Shown piece by piece: positions 22,404-32,167 of a stretch of DNA of 64,000 nucleotides (position 1 is the first letter of the stretch; every line of letters begins with the position of its first letter). A program made the position numbers and the translations under genes. Below the pieces are notes generated by a model that saw nothing but the letters and a program-made list of their open reading frames with translations, was not told the DNA's origin and made no database searches. This DNA comes from Neurospora crassa OR74A (Eukaryota > Ascomycota > Sordariomycetes > Sordariales > Sordariaceae): NCBI RefSeq assembly GCF_000182925.2, contig NC_026507.1, positions 62,001 to 126,000 of the forward strand. Reading direction: 5' to 3'.

Positions 22404-23220
22404 TCAACGTGTCTTCTCAATTTTCACAGCCAACGTTAACACCGTCCCCCACACCGGAGCCGCCAGCGACGTGCTTCCAATCTCGTGCCAATAACCAGCG
22501 AACCGAACCAGATAGTGATCATCAACAGCGCTGACGTCAGGATAGCCACGGCCTGCCTTATTGTAAACGCCGCTTCCGAGGTCGAGGTTGCTGTCATTAT
22601 TGATGATAGAGTTCGTTGCAGTAAGTTTGGGTATAGCGTGGCCGTTAAAATTGAGTTGCAATCCGACTTGGGAAAAGTACGAGGCGATGGCTGAGAGACT
22701 GATCAAAAAAAATGAAAAAAACTTCAAGGCAAAGCATAGGAAAGATTTGGGAAAACCCCCCTCCCAAAGCGAAACCTCGATGTGGCTCATCCTCTCAACA
22801 GGCATCTCGGTCGTCATGGGTTAGCCTTCCGACTTCGAGACATCCAGACCCATTCGGAAAGCACCAACCGCCAAGACATAACTTCGTGGTCGGTTAGGTT
22901 GATGTGCCTCGCTTGCCCGGAGTGCGTGCATCTAACCGACGAGTGCCTGCGTACGGACATAGAACTCGCATTCTGGTGAATAACCCTCCCACTCCCTTTC
23001 ATGTCGTCCTTGTGACCGTCATCCTCGGGGTACGAACCGACTTCATCGTCACCCGACGCCACAACCACGGTGATCCCTTAAAGCCTCGGCTTCATGATCT
23101 CGGAGCATTGGCGATGGAGATGAGGAAGCCGGGAGGTCCCCTTTGCCTCCGCCGTATGAGAAGAAGATTACGGGGTTGGGGTTCAGTCCAGTCGTATAGG
23201 CCGCACTGACGGGTGCCTTC
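22404..23220 (-). pseudogene. Sedolisin (peptidase family S53) pseudogene
   Basis: Pieces of an acid serine protease lie in order on the minus strand. Near 23215-23180 is TRQCGLYDWTEPQPRN (equivalent to the CGTYKPTNVISIS region); near 23110-23030 is QCSEIM, then GITVVVASGDDEVGSYP with the SGDxG motif. Near 22800 is a GGF block, followed by AIASYFSQVG. In 22640-22404 are SGVYNKAGRGYPDVSAVDD and the catalytic-serine region GSTSLAAPVWGTVL. The gene is broken: a TAA stands where the family has CAA just before GITVVV (RIP-like C-to-T), the segments fall in different frames, and the C-terminus ends early. I could not place a prodomain upstream. Intact relatives are secreted, so this was probably a secreted tripeptidyl-peptidase-like enzyme. 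Confidence 0.72.
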
Positions 23221-24706
23221 GTATTTTATGTCGGAGGCAGGGATGGAGGAGGAGTCAGCGAACGAGTTGGAGTAAATGGGGTCGAGACAGGCCGGGTCTT
23301 TGCAGTCGCTCTTTTCGTTAAGTACGGAGCAGGTGCAGACTTGGAAGGAGGCTGTGGATGTAGGTCGAACCAAAGGGTTAAAAGTAGGTAGGTAGATGTC
23401 GTGTCTAGTTGCTCTCATAGTACTGATAGACTCGGCGCCGTATTTGTCGGAGGTCCGGGCACCAATGGCCCCGTCGATGAGCTTTCAACAGGGTAGATGC
23501 CGTTGAGGATTTTCCTTGTCTATTGTCAATGAAGGTACGGTATCTTCTTTGTTCCTGCACCAAGCACATGAGTTTGACTGTTGCTCACAGTTCTTGACGG
23601 CCTCGCCTCTATGGGCTCAGGAGCGGATGTAGGCATTGCCCGTTCAGAAAGGACATCGATGGATGCTAGGTACTGCTGTAGCATCGAGATGGCGGACATG
23701 GCGATCAGGGAAGGGAGCAAAGAGACCATCAAGACAGCGATGAACGAGGTCAAGATACGAGAGGATCATGGGAGAAGGGAAATAAGAGTGCACATAACAC
23801 GTAAGATGTTGTTACACGGTTGATCAACTGGCGGGCTTTCGATCCCGAGATGTCAGAGACGACGGCCCATTGAATCAAAGGTAGTGGCGTGGGGTTCATC
23901 ACTATAATATGTATTGACAAGGGGTACAGTCAAAGTCCGAAGTAGGAATCAACGTGCAGTCCCCTCATGTATTCCTGGCAATGCTTGTTTTCCTTGCAGA
24001 GGGCCTTCCAGTCTTCTGCCGGAAACATAGAGGTAGGTATCAGACCAGGCATGATTAAGTTGCGTCGTTATTTGGGAAAATTCGTCCATGTGCCCGTGAA
24101 GAGTGACCCAATGGTAGGTAGGTAGTCGTCTCACGTAAAGCAGTGTCCCTGGTGATGGCAGCGACGGCATGACGGGATGGATGCTTCTTGTCAGAGGAAG
24201 AGACGGGAAGAAAGTGAGGTGGAGGTTGTCGCGGAAAGATTGGATGCCGAAGATGGAGGTTAGGTACTCACTGCGCTGAACCATAGGGAGAAACGCGCTA
24301 AGACAGCGCTGCCCACTTTCCGTCGGCTTCCCGCGCGCAATGGAACTCCACAAAACGTGCGTGGCCTGAGCTGCCCCGCATCGGCTACCTTATCGCCCGC
24401 TTATCGCAACAGAACCCCTCTGTCATCATCATCATCATCGAGCCTTTAGGTAGGTAGCTTCTTCCATCCATCCATTCATTGATCGATCACCAGATCCCCC
24501 GGCTGCGCCGTACCACGTCATCCGCCTCGACGAGCCTCTAGGCACCAGTAGGCACCATTAGCCCAACATGTCACCTCAGCCATAGCCGACCTAAGCTCGA
24601 CAGCCATAACAATGGCCTTCTCCCCCGTCCTTCTCCATCATAAGCCCTCCCTAGACGAGGTCCCGACATTAATATCTTGCTGACCGCGCTGACCACAACC
24701 ACAACC
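23221..24706. other. Gene-poor stretch upstream of the ADP-ribosylglycohydrolase gene
   Basis: About 1.5 kb. On the minus strand, 23526-23900 can be read as hydrophobic peptide in two overlapping frames (for example RQLINRVTTSYVLCALLFPF and MTSFIAVLMVSLLPSLIAM), which might be a worn piece of a membrane protein; I cannot assign it. ACCTACC/AGGTAGG motifs occur at about 23389, 24115 and 24449, and a CATCAT run near 24423-24440. The last 150 bases are presumably the next gene's promoter and leader. Confidence 0.4.
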
Positions 24707-26041
24707 ATGGACTTCCTCTACCGCACCCGGCGGTCTTCCGTCACGGAATCCGACCTCCTCCGCGTCTTGTTGGCCGACCGCGTTGTCGGCGCCCTCATCG
24801 GCTCCGCCCTCGGCGACGCAATCGGCCTCTACACCGAATTCCTCTCTGCCGCAGAGTCAGAGAAAGCCTACCCGCACAAGCGCTTCGTCCTGTCTACCGT
24901 ATCCTCCCCGAACTCGCAAGACCAAGCAGGACCAACATCCTTCAAAGTTGACCACCACCGTGCCCCGCATACGCCTGGAGACTGGACAGACGATACCGAT
25001 CACTGTCTCCTCATCCTGCTTTCCTTCCTACACACGGCCAAAACACCCGGACCCGGCGTCGCTCCCTTGAAACCCGTACCAATTTCTTTGGACGATGGCC
25101 ATGGCACTGCTTTCGCCGTGGAGATTGCCTCTCAATCGCTCCCCACCCCTGTGGACCTCGCCAGCCGCCTTTCCATCTGGGTCCAATGCGGCCTGCGGCC
25201 CCTCGACACGCCCCCCCTCGGTCTCGGCTCGCTCGTCGGCGCCGTGGTAAAATCACCCGATTTCTTGCGCGACCCTGTCCGCGTTGCGCGCGAGTACTGG
25301 GAACGGAAGACGGCTCCCAATGGTGACAAGCTGGCGCCTAACGGAAGTCTCATGAGGACTGCGCCAGTGGGACTGATGTGCGTGTGGAGGTCAGAAGAGG
25401 AGACATTTACCTTGGCGGCGGAGTTGGGGAGGGTCACCCATGCGGATCCCAGGTGCGTGCTGGCTTGTGTCGTTGGGAGTGCACTGGTGAGGCGGCTGGT
25501 GAGGGGGGAGGTGGAATCGGAAGGGGATATAACTCATTTGATACAAAGGGGGCAGCAGTGGTATAGGTCGAGGGGGGTCAACATGGTTGGTGCGGTCAAG
25601 GAAGTAGAACTGGGTGAAAGAGAGCTGTGGGGGCATGTGGGACCTGAGGTCACGCTGAAAGACCTGAAGCTGGATGAAGAGAGCAAGATAGGCTATGTCT
25701 ACAAGACTCTCGGTGCAGGAGTTGTACTCCTTCGGAAGGCCATGAGGGAGCGGATGAAGGCGGATGGACCCCAGACAACACAAGAGCGGTTCGAACGGTT
25801 GATCACGCAATTGGTTATGGAGGGTGGCGACGCGGATACCAATGCTTGTTTTGCTGGGGCGTTATTGGGCGCGTTACTGGGGCGCACGGCGTTACCAGAC
25901 CATTGGAAGAACGGGCTAAATCATGGGAATTGGTTGAATGGTAAAGCGCGGGCGCTCTGTCGGGTTCTGGGGTTGGAGTATGGAAGTTATAACGGGATGG
26001 AGGATCTCGATACGTATCCGGATGGAGGAAAGGGCTCCTGA
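24707..26041 (+). CDS. ADP-ribosylglycohydrolase (DraG/ARH-type)
   Basis: Single exon, 444 aa, starting at MDFLYRTRR; ACCATGG gives a good start context, and the frame opens only about 30 bases earlier. It carries the paired metal-binding motifs of the ADP-ribosylglycohydrolase fold: GSALGDAIGLYTEF near residue 31, GDWTDDTDHCL near residue 91, LAPNGSLMRTAPVG near 205, VTHADPRC near 243 and GGDADTNACFAGALLGA near 374. The acidic residues in GD, TDDTD and DADTN bind two magnesium ions in characterised members, which remove ADP-ribose from proteins or cleave related O-glycosidic bonds. No signal peptide is seen, so it is probably cytosolic or nuclear. It is convergent with the acetyltransferase gene, stops 227 bp apart. 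The precise substrate is unknown. Confidence 0.87.
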   Translation: MDFLYRTRRSSVTESDLLRVLLADRVVGALIGSALGDAIGLYTEFLSAAESEKAYPHKRFVLSTVSSPNSQDQAGPTSFKVDHHRAPHTPGDWTDDTDHCLLILLSFLHTAKTPGPGVAPLKPVPISLDDGHGTAFAVEIASQSLPTPVDLASRLSIWVQCGLRPLDTPPLGLGSLVGAVVKSPDFLRDPVRVAREYWERKTAPNGDKLAPNGSLMRTAPVGLMCVWRSEEETFTLAAELGRVTHADPRCVLACVVGSALVRRLVRGEVESEGDITHLIQRGQQWYRSRGVNMVGAVKEVELGERELWGHVGPEVTLKDLKLDEESKIGYVYKTLGAGVVLLRKAMRERMKADGPQTTQERFERLITQLVMEGGDADTNACFAGALLGALLGRTALPDHWKNGLNHGNWLNGKARALCRVLGLEYGSYNGMEDLDTYPDGGKGS

Positions 26042-26268
26042 GCAGTGAGGAAATGAATCAGAGGTGGATAGAGTTGAATGCAAAGGTCCGTAGAAAGATG
26101 GAGGATGCTTGGAGGAATGATGGGCCGAGTTCGCGAGCTTGACCACGTTTGATGCTCAGGGCCGCTTCCATCATGTCATGCCTCATCGGCCAGTTCTAGT
26201 CCGCTCCCTGCATTCCTGAGCCCTTGTTCCATCTTCACTTTTTGTTTCCGCATTGCCTTTTGCTCCTC

Positions 26269-27048
26269 TCAATGCCCCCTCTCCTTATTCTCCTTTACCA
26301 TCGCCTCATACTTCTCCCTCTCCACATCCAACCTCTTCACCACCCTCGCCGGATTCCCCGCAACAACCACAAAATCCTCTACATCCTTGGTCACCACACT
26401 TCCCGCCCCAACCACCACCCCCCTCCCAATCGTCACTCCCGGCAACACCACGCAACTCCCACCAAACCAACAATCCTCTCCAACCGTAATCGGCTTCCCT
26501 AGCTCCGGCCCCCTCATTCCGTTCCGCGTGATCGGATCAATAGGGTGCGAGGCAGAGTAAAAGTGGACATTAGGACCGATGAGCGTGCGTGCCCCGATGG
26601 TAATGGGACACACGTCTAGTAAAGTGCACGAGGAGTTCATGTACACCCCCTTGCCCAGCCTGACATTGCTGCCGTAGTCCATCTTGATGGGCGTGTCGAT
26701 GTAGGGGAAGTCATCGAATTGGTCGGCGTCTTGCTCGGGGTCGTCCAGCTTGGGAGGCAAGGGGGTTGGGTCTTGGAGGAGGCTGTTTTGGTTGTCAATT
26801 TTCTGTTCCCTTTCGACGATGGGGGATGGTGAAACTCACTCCATCAACAACTCGGCTACCCTCCTCCTACTCGTCTCCCCGTCCGCCGCCTCCGTATTGT
26901 ACTTGAGCATGGCGCTCTTGCAGCGCGCTCTGCCTTTTACCAGGTCAGGAGTCCAGCTGTAGTACAACTCGCCGGCGAGCATGCGCCGGTGGTTCTCGGC
27001 GCAGTCGGCGGGGGAGGAGGGGTCTGGGCGGAAGGCGGGTTCAGACAT
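26269..27048 (-). CDS. Maltose/galactoside O-acetyltransferase-like hexapeptide enzyme
   Basis: Two minus-strand exons (27048-26840, 26782-26269) with a 57-nt intron; 240 aa. The N-terminal maltose-acetyltransferase domain (NHRRMLAGELYYSWTPDLV, then RARCKSAMLKYN) is joined at ELLMDLLQDPTPLPPK to the left-handed beta-helix. That part shows KMDYGSNVRLGKGVYMNSSC, CPITIGARTLIGPNVHFYSASHPIDP with the family's catalytic His, VGEDCWFGGSCVVLPGVTIG and AGNPARVVKRL. Members move acetyl from acetyl-CoA to sugars and work as trimers. The acceptor sugar is unknown. The first CAG inside the intron leads to an immediate stop, so the second acceptor is preferred. Probably cytosolic. Confidence 0.88.
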
Positions 27049-27525
27049 GTTTTAGTTTGTGTCGTAATCCTGAACCGGCTTGGTCATATACTCTAGTCCA
27101 GTGTGTTTATGCCTGCGAAAAGTGAAGATATAAGAGTGTTGCTTTTGTTTACTTTTGACGATAAAAGCAATGGTGTCATGAAGCGGAGTTGGGCGGAGTT
27201 TGAGGACCTTGTTGGTTAGCTGGCCTCGGCGGAGCGGGGCCCGTTTACTAACACGAGGTCAGATGTCAGCGTGGCATTCGCGTTGGCGGGATGACGGTCC
27301 GGTATGAAGTCTGTAACAAACACTTGTTGCTGTTCTATTTTCATGAGCCTGGAGGAATTCGTGTAGAAGCTTTTTAGTTAGGTTGTTTTGTTTCTCTGCA
27401 TCCTCCTCTTGGACACAGATGATCGTGGCGCGGGGAAACTTACTGAACCCTTAACTAAAGTGTGTCCACTTATAGTGCCTACTGCGGAGCTAACTCGTCA
27501 TCAAAATCGGACCATATCAGTTCAA
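27049..27525. other. Intergenic spacer before tRNA-Glu
   Basis: About 480 bases with no supported gene; it contains the promoter of the acetyltransferase on the minus strand. Confidence 0.6.
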
Positions 27526-27616
27526 TCGGGTATGGTGTAGCGGTAACATCGTTGACTCTCACTTCTCAGGAGTGACTGCTCTCTCAACAGCCCCGGGTTC
27601 GACTCCCGGTATCCGA
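27526..27616 (+). tRNA. tRNA-Glu (CTC) with a 21-nt intron
   Basis: It folds as a cloverleaf: acceptor TCGGGTA/TATCCGA, T-arm CCGGG-TTCGACT-CCCGG, anticodon stem GTTGA/TCAAC. The anticodon CTC is at 27558-27560. A 21-nt intron (27562-27582) interrupts the loop one base after the anticodon, the standard position in nuclear tRNA genes. The mature RNA would be 70 nt plus CCA. T residues downstream (from about 27627) can serve as the polymerase III terminator. Confidence 0.9.
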
Positions 27617-28479
27617 GTCTCAATATCTTTTTGCATTTTTTTGCTCTTATTTCATTCCTACAGTTCCGTTCTTTTTGCTATGTATAGTTTCTCTTTTTCT
27701 TGTCGCTCCTGTCTTGTGAACTGTTTGGTCATCCGTCGGTATCCAAGTTGTATTTTCCAAGTTCCATCAAATCTACGCCCTCTCTTTAATTCTTTTCTTT
27801 TTTGTGGACAACCTTGTTGGCTGCTCTTTCCCATCGTTGTGAACTGTGGCCCGACGATACTAATGCCGCAGGTCATTCTCCCAAATTTACCCTCCTTGAA
27901 AATTTCCCTTTCTTCCCGCAAACACTTTTCCATTTCCACAACAACAAACTGATCTAATCCAAATCCATCTTCCATCGGTATTCGTTACTTATCGTTATAG
28001 CGCGTCCAGCTAGTGACTGTTCGCAACGCAATTGCCCTCACGTCCCGAATACCGCCATTGAGCGCGGTCGCAAATATGCGGCAAGCGATCAAAGCAGTTA
28101 GTCCACTATCGCCTGGGCACCAAACTTCACCGAGATCCAGTTAGGCGCACATCTTACTGACCTCCGATTACATTCTGTTCCTGGGGCCCCTCCAATACTT
28201 CCTTGGTCTCCCTCGTGTCGGGCAGAGCTGGAGGCACCAGATTTAACTGACTATAAGCGCTCCATCGGAAACACGAGCATGACCAGGCCGGTGATGAGGT
28301 CGTCAGCTACACGGCGCCGTTGCCAATTGGGTGCCTTGGCTCTACCACATTCAAGTTAGTGCTTACGACGTTACCACTGCCAGCTCAGAAAACGCAGCCA
28401 AAGGGACCTCCTCCAACGACTTCCCTTGGACAAACCACCTTTCACTTCAGTTTCTCACCAACACAGCACGTTCCAAACT
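27617..28479. other. Gene-poor stretch between tRNA-Glu and the HET gene
   Basis: About 860 bases, T-rich just after the tRNA. A 105-codon minus-strand frame at 27658-27975 (Lys/Arg/Glu-rich) has no known motif and is not supported. Confidence 0.5.
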
Positions 28480-30845
28480 ATGGACAATGACTCTCCAGCC
28501 CTGCAACGCCAGGCTGTGCCTTGGTCACTGTCGACATGGTGGGAAGAGTCACCTTCCTCAAGCAACACCCTGATATCCCGCGCGCCTCTTCCAGACACGA
28601 GATGCGAACAGTGCGAGGCGGCTATAAGCAAACCGAGGCGTCTTCCCCCCAGGGTTGTCTTGAGAGTTGCGCGTGCATCTCCCGATACCTGCTGGCAATG
28701 CCGCATTCTTCTGGCACTGGCTGAAAGGAGGCTGGGAAGACTCCTGCGCATTGACGAAGTGCTTGAAGTCGTGTGTGCGTGGAAACATCGTCACAAAATT
28801 ATGATCCTGTATCTTGGCACTGGAGGTGGAGAGGAGGACCGACTTGTCAGTATCTCTTCGCTTAATGGTGAGTGCCGTTGCCTCCGCTGAGGACCAGTTC
28901 CCAGGCTAACATCGTCTAAGGTCTTCCATGTCCCTGGAACACCTTCGACGCCAGACAGCATACCACTTCCGTCGCCCATACGCTAGCCTCCCACTCTTAC
29001 AAGGTAGCCTCCTCCTGGCTCGAAACGTGCGTGACCGACCACCCGGGTTGTCCTGGCATGGAAGAAACTCTACTCCCGCGCCGAGTCATCCACATCGGCG
29101 CCAACCATACCGACATCCGTCTCGTTGAACACAGCTCCTCAACTCTGGGCCGGTATACCTGCCTCAGTCACTGCTGGGGAGGAGCACAGCCGCTAACCAC
29201 AACCACCCACAACATCGCGCAACACCTAGAGCGAATCGAATGGAACAGCATTTCCAAAACCTTTCAAGACGCCATCAAGTTTACCGCCCATCTCGGAATT
29301 TCGTACATCTGGATTGATTCTCTATGCATCATCCAGGACTCTCCCCAAGACTGGGTAGAGGAGTCGGCCAAGATGTGTAGCATCTATGAGAACGGGCATC
29401 TCACCATTGCAGCCTCTGCTGCCTCGAATGGCAGCGGTGGTCTACCAATTCGCGACTCCTCCGGCTTCGTTCGCCTTAGCGGCACCACATCCTCTCCTGG
29501 AAGCAAACCTTTTGACATAATAGGTTACTTCGAGCTAGGCGGCATAGAGGCTCGCGACCACCCCTCCCCAACCAACCACCGTACGCCTTTGTATTCCCGT
29601 GGTTGGGTCCATCAAGAAATGCTCTTGAGTCCGAGAGTGGTTCATTTTGCCAAGAAAGAACTGCTGTGGGAGTGTAAAACGGTAGGGACGTGTCAGTGTC
29701 CTCAGCCACCCACATTTCGAAGCATCTTCTTCAAGGAGAGGAACATCTTCTTCAAGGAGGGGCACTACGAGGCGCTGAATTCCCCCAGACAGTCTAGCGC
29801 TCGATTAGCAGGCGATCTTCTGGCTCGCCAATGGCACAAGATCGTCGAGTCATATTCCAGCCTCCATTTGTCGTTCCCGGAGGACAAATTTCCTGCTCTA
29901 TCTGGGCTAGCCCAACAGATGAGCAAGAGGCGAGGGCATGAAGTGCGGTACCTAGCCGGCCTTTGGAGTGACTCCCTCCTGACAGATTTGCTATGGATCG
30001 CGCCGTACAGGTATTTGTTGGATCCGCAATCAATTGATGGTATCCTACGAGGCAAGCACGAGTGGCGAGCACCCAGCTGGTCCTGGGCTGCTCGTGATGT
30101 GTCTGTTTTTTTTCCCCGAACGGGGGCGGAAAAGAATGGGTCTACCTGTGAGGTTAAAGCACTGTGCAACATTGTCGGCGCGGAGACTACGCTGGCTACT
30201 ACGGATAAAACAGGCCGTATTTCAGGCGGGCGGTTGGTTGTCAGAGGTAGATTATTTGATGCCAGTCTGTACCGGGACATTGAACCGTCTGTTACAAGGG
30301 GCGGAACGGCGGAAACCAAGGCTACCATCACATTGAGCGTTCAGGTTTCCATGGACCTGACAGGCGGCGTCAAGACTTTCATCTCATATGCCCTCGAACG
30401 CGGAACCTGCGTCATCTTGATGACTCAGTCCGACGCCCAAGGGCTCAACAGCTCGAAGCCAGATGAACTGGGGATTTTGGTCAAGGAGGGATTCAATCCT
30501 GACCCGATGGCCGAGCTTTTGTCCATGAAGAGGACTGATAGTAGGGAATATATGGGGAGTGATATCAAGATATTGAGGATGGCAAGGGTGGGGAGGAGGA
30601 TGCCTGCTCCCGATGACAAGAAATGGTTGGCGGATATGGAGTATGCACTGGTTTTGCAAGGCATTTCCACTGGACCGATGGACCCTGACGGTGCTGAGGC
30701 GGCAAGGACCTACAGGCGAATCGGCATCATTCATCACGGACGTGAGGGCTACAAGGGGGTGGAAAATGCGAGGGAGGATTTCTGGGAGCGCTATCCGAGT
30801 TGCTTCGAGGAGGGCGGAAGAGAGGAGACCATCACTCTTGTCTAG
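28480..30845 (+). CDS. HET-domain (heterokaryon incompatibility) protein
   Basis: Two exons (28480-28867, 28921-30845), 53-nt intron with a GCTAAC branch site; 770 aa, starting MDNDSPALQRQ. The N-terminal 130 residues hold Cys pairs (CEQC, CWQC). The HET domain (about residues 205-360) is complete: RYTCLSHCWGGAQPLTTTT, ISKTFQDAIKFTAHLGISYIW, IDSLCIIQDSPQDWVEESAKM, YENGHLTIAASAASNGSGGL and RGWVHQEMLLSPRVVHF. The C-terminal half includes HEWRAPSWSWAARD, common downstream of HET domains. HET proteins trigger allorecognition and programmed cell death in filamentous ascomycetes; which specificity, if any, this one controls is unknown. A 21-bp tandem repeat gives IFFKERNIFFKEG near residue 400. Probably cytoplasmic; no signal peptide. 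Confidence 0.9.
29723..29764 (+). repeat. 21-bp tandem duplication inside the HET gene
   Basis: Two adjacent copies of CATCTTCTTCAAGGAG plus five bases, seven codons each, giving IFFKERN / IFFKEGH. In-frame and just C-terminal to the HET domain. Confidence 0.85.
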
Positions 30846-32167
30846 ACTGGTACAGCGCCGCAGCACAATGGAGGAGAGGGATGGTTAAAGATCCTTGACA
30901 GCGAGCTGCAAGGTATATAAAGTAGTCGTCCATGATGAGCTTCTCATCTTGGCCACTGGCTCACCTCCACTTCCCTTTCATACCTCTACAGCCCAAAGCG
31001 GGAATCCTGAGATGCTCTCCCGTCTCATGAGCATCACACATTGCACAGCGTCGCGACTGTGAAACCACGAGATCCACGTGTTTGGTTAACGGTCGACGAG
31101 CGGTGTGTTCCTCGTTTAGGAGGTCCTGCGCGTGGCCATTCGAGGATACCATGTCGAGGCGGCAATCCGTCAGTGTTGGTTTCACAGCTGGGCCCAGATA
31201 GGTATGGATGCCATGTGACTGATAAATGGTGTTGCACTCCTTCTCCTTTGCCTTCTTGTTCGGTATACCATCTCCAGGACAGCTCTTCACAGGCCCACTG
31301 AAAACCTAAAGCTTCAAGGCCAACCTCCTGATGGCCGCGTTCGTCTACACTACACCTTCGCAGGCATCTACTTCGTCAACGCGGCGACTTGCATGTGACA
31401 ATACCAATCAGCCCAAAAGAAGATGATTGGTGCCTATTTATGCTCGCTGCCAACCAGTCAAATTCTGTGAGGTGGCCGTAACACGCTAACCCAGCAGGTT
31501 CCGGCAGAGACACCAAGAAAGTCTAAGGAACCGGCAAAGATCGCCATTCTCTTCGCCTAGTCGGCATCTAGAAGACGGACATTGCACGTTGATTGGCGTG
31601 CGCGATGCCTCGTGGTCTCACCAACCATCTTGCATCCGACCTCCAAGCAAGGTTCCCCCGCATCCTCGGTGATACCCTCCGGATCATGCGGCGACCGGGT
31701 CACGAACCCCTTGTGATTTGCTTCCCCAACGACATACAGACCAACGGCGTAACAGGTACGGATGAAAATAGGTAGCAGATAGCATTGGATGTGTTGCACA
31801 TCATGGCATTCATCGACGATTCTACTTGGCCAGACACAGCAGATGATCACCACGGATGTTGCCCTATCGTGTTGCCGAGACAACGAATGGGTCTAGTACA
31901 CCATGTGAACGTATCATGGCAGGAATTGAAGGTTGAGGACATGGTGCAGCCGTCTGAAGGTTGGAAGGATGCAATGCAGTGATGCAAGACAGATGCTGTC
32001 ATCCGGTCTTTCCTTCCAGTCCTCATCGCAAACGGCAGATCGTCCAGTAACTGAACCAGGCAGTTATCTAGCTGGTGCTGCCACTTCTACTTCAACATAT
32101 GATGCTGTCCTGAACGCCTAGTTCCATACTCGCTGCACGGCATCAAGTGCAAAGCGAGTGAATCACC
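30846..32167. other. Gene-poor stretch upstream of the alpha-glucosidase
   Basis: About 1.3 kb. Several frames of about 100 codons lie on both strands (for example 30961-31290 and 31557-31883, minus) but without motif, splice partners or codon pattern I can support. Presumably the glucosidase promoter. Confidence 0.5.

Noticed and set aside
24677-24706. Upstream extension of the ADP-ribosylglycohydrolase beginning at TTG
   Set aside because: Not an ATG; the first ATG at 24707 has good context and precedes the conserved domain.
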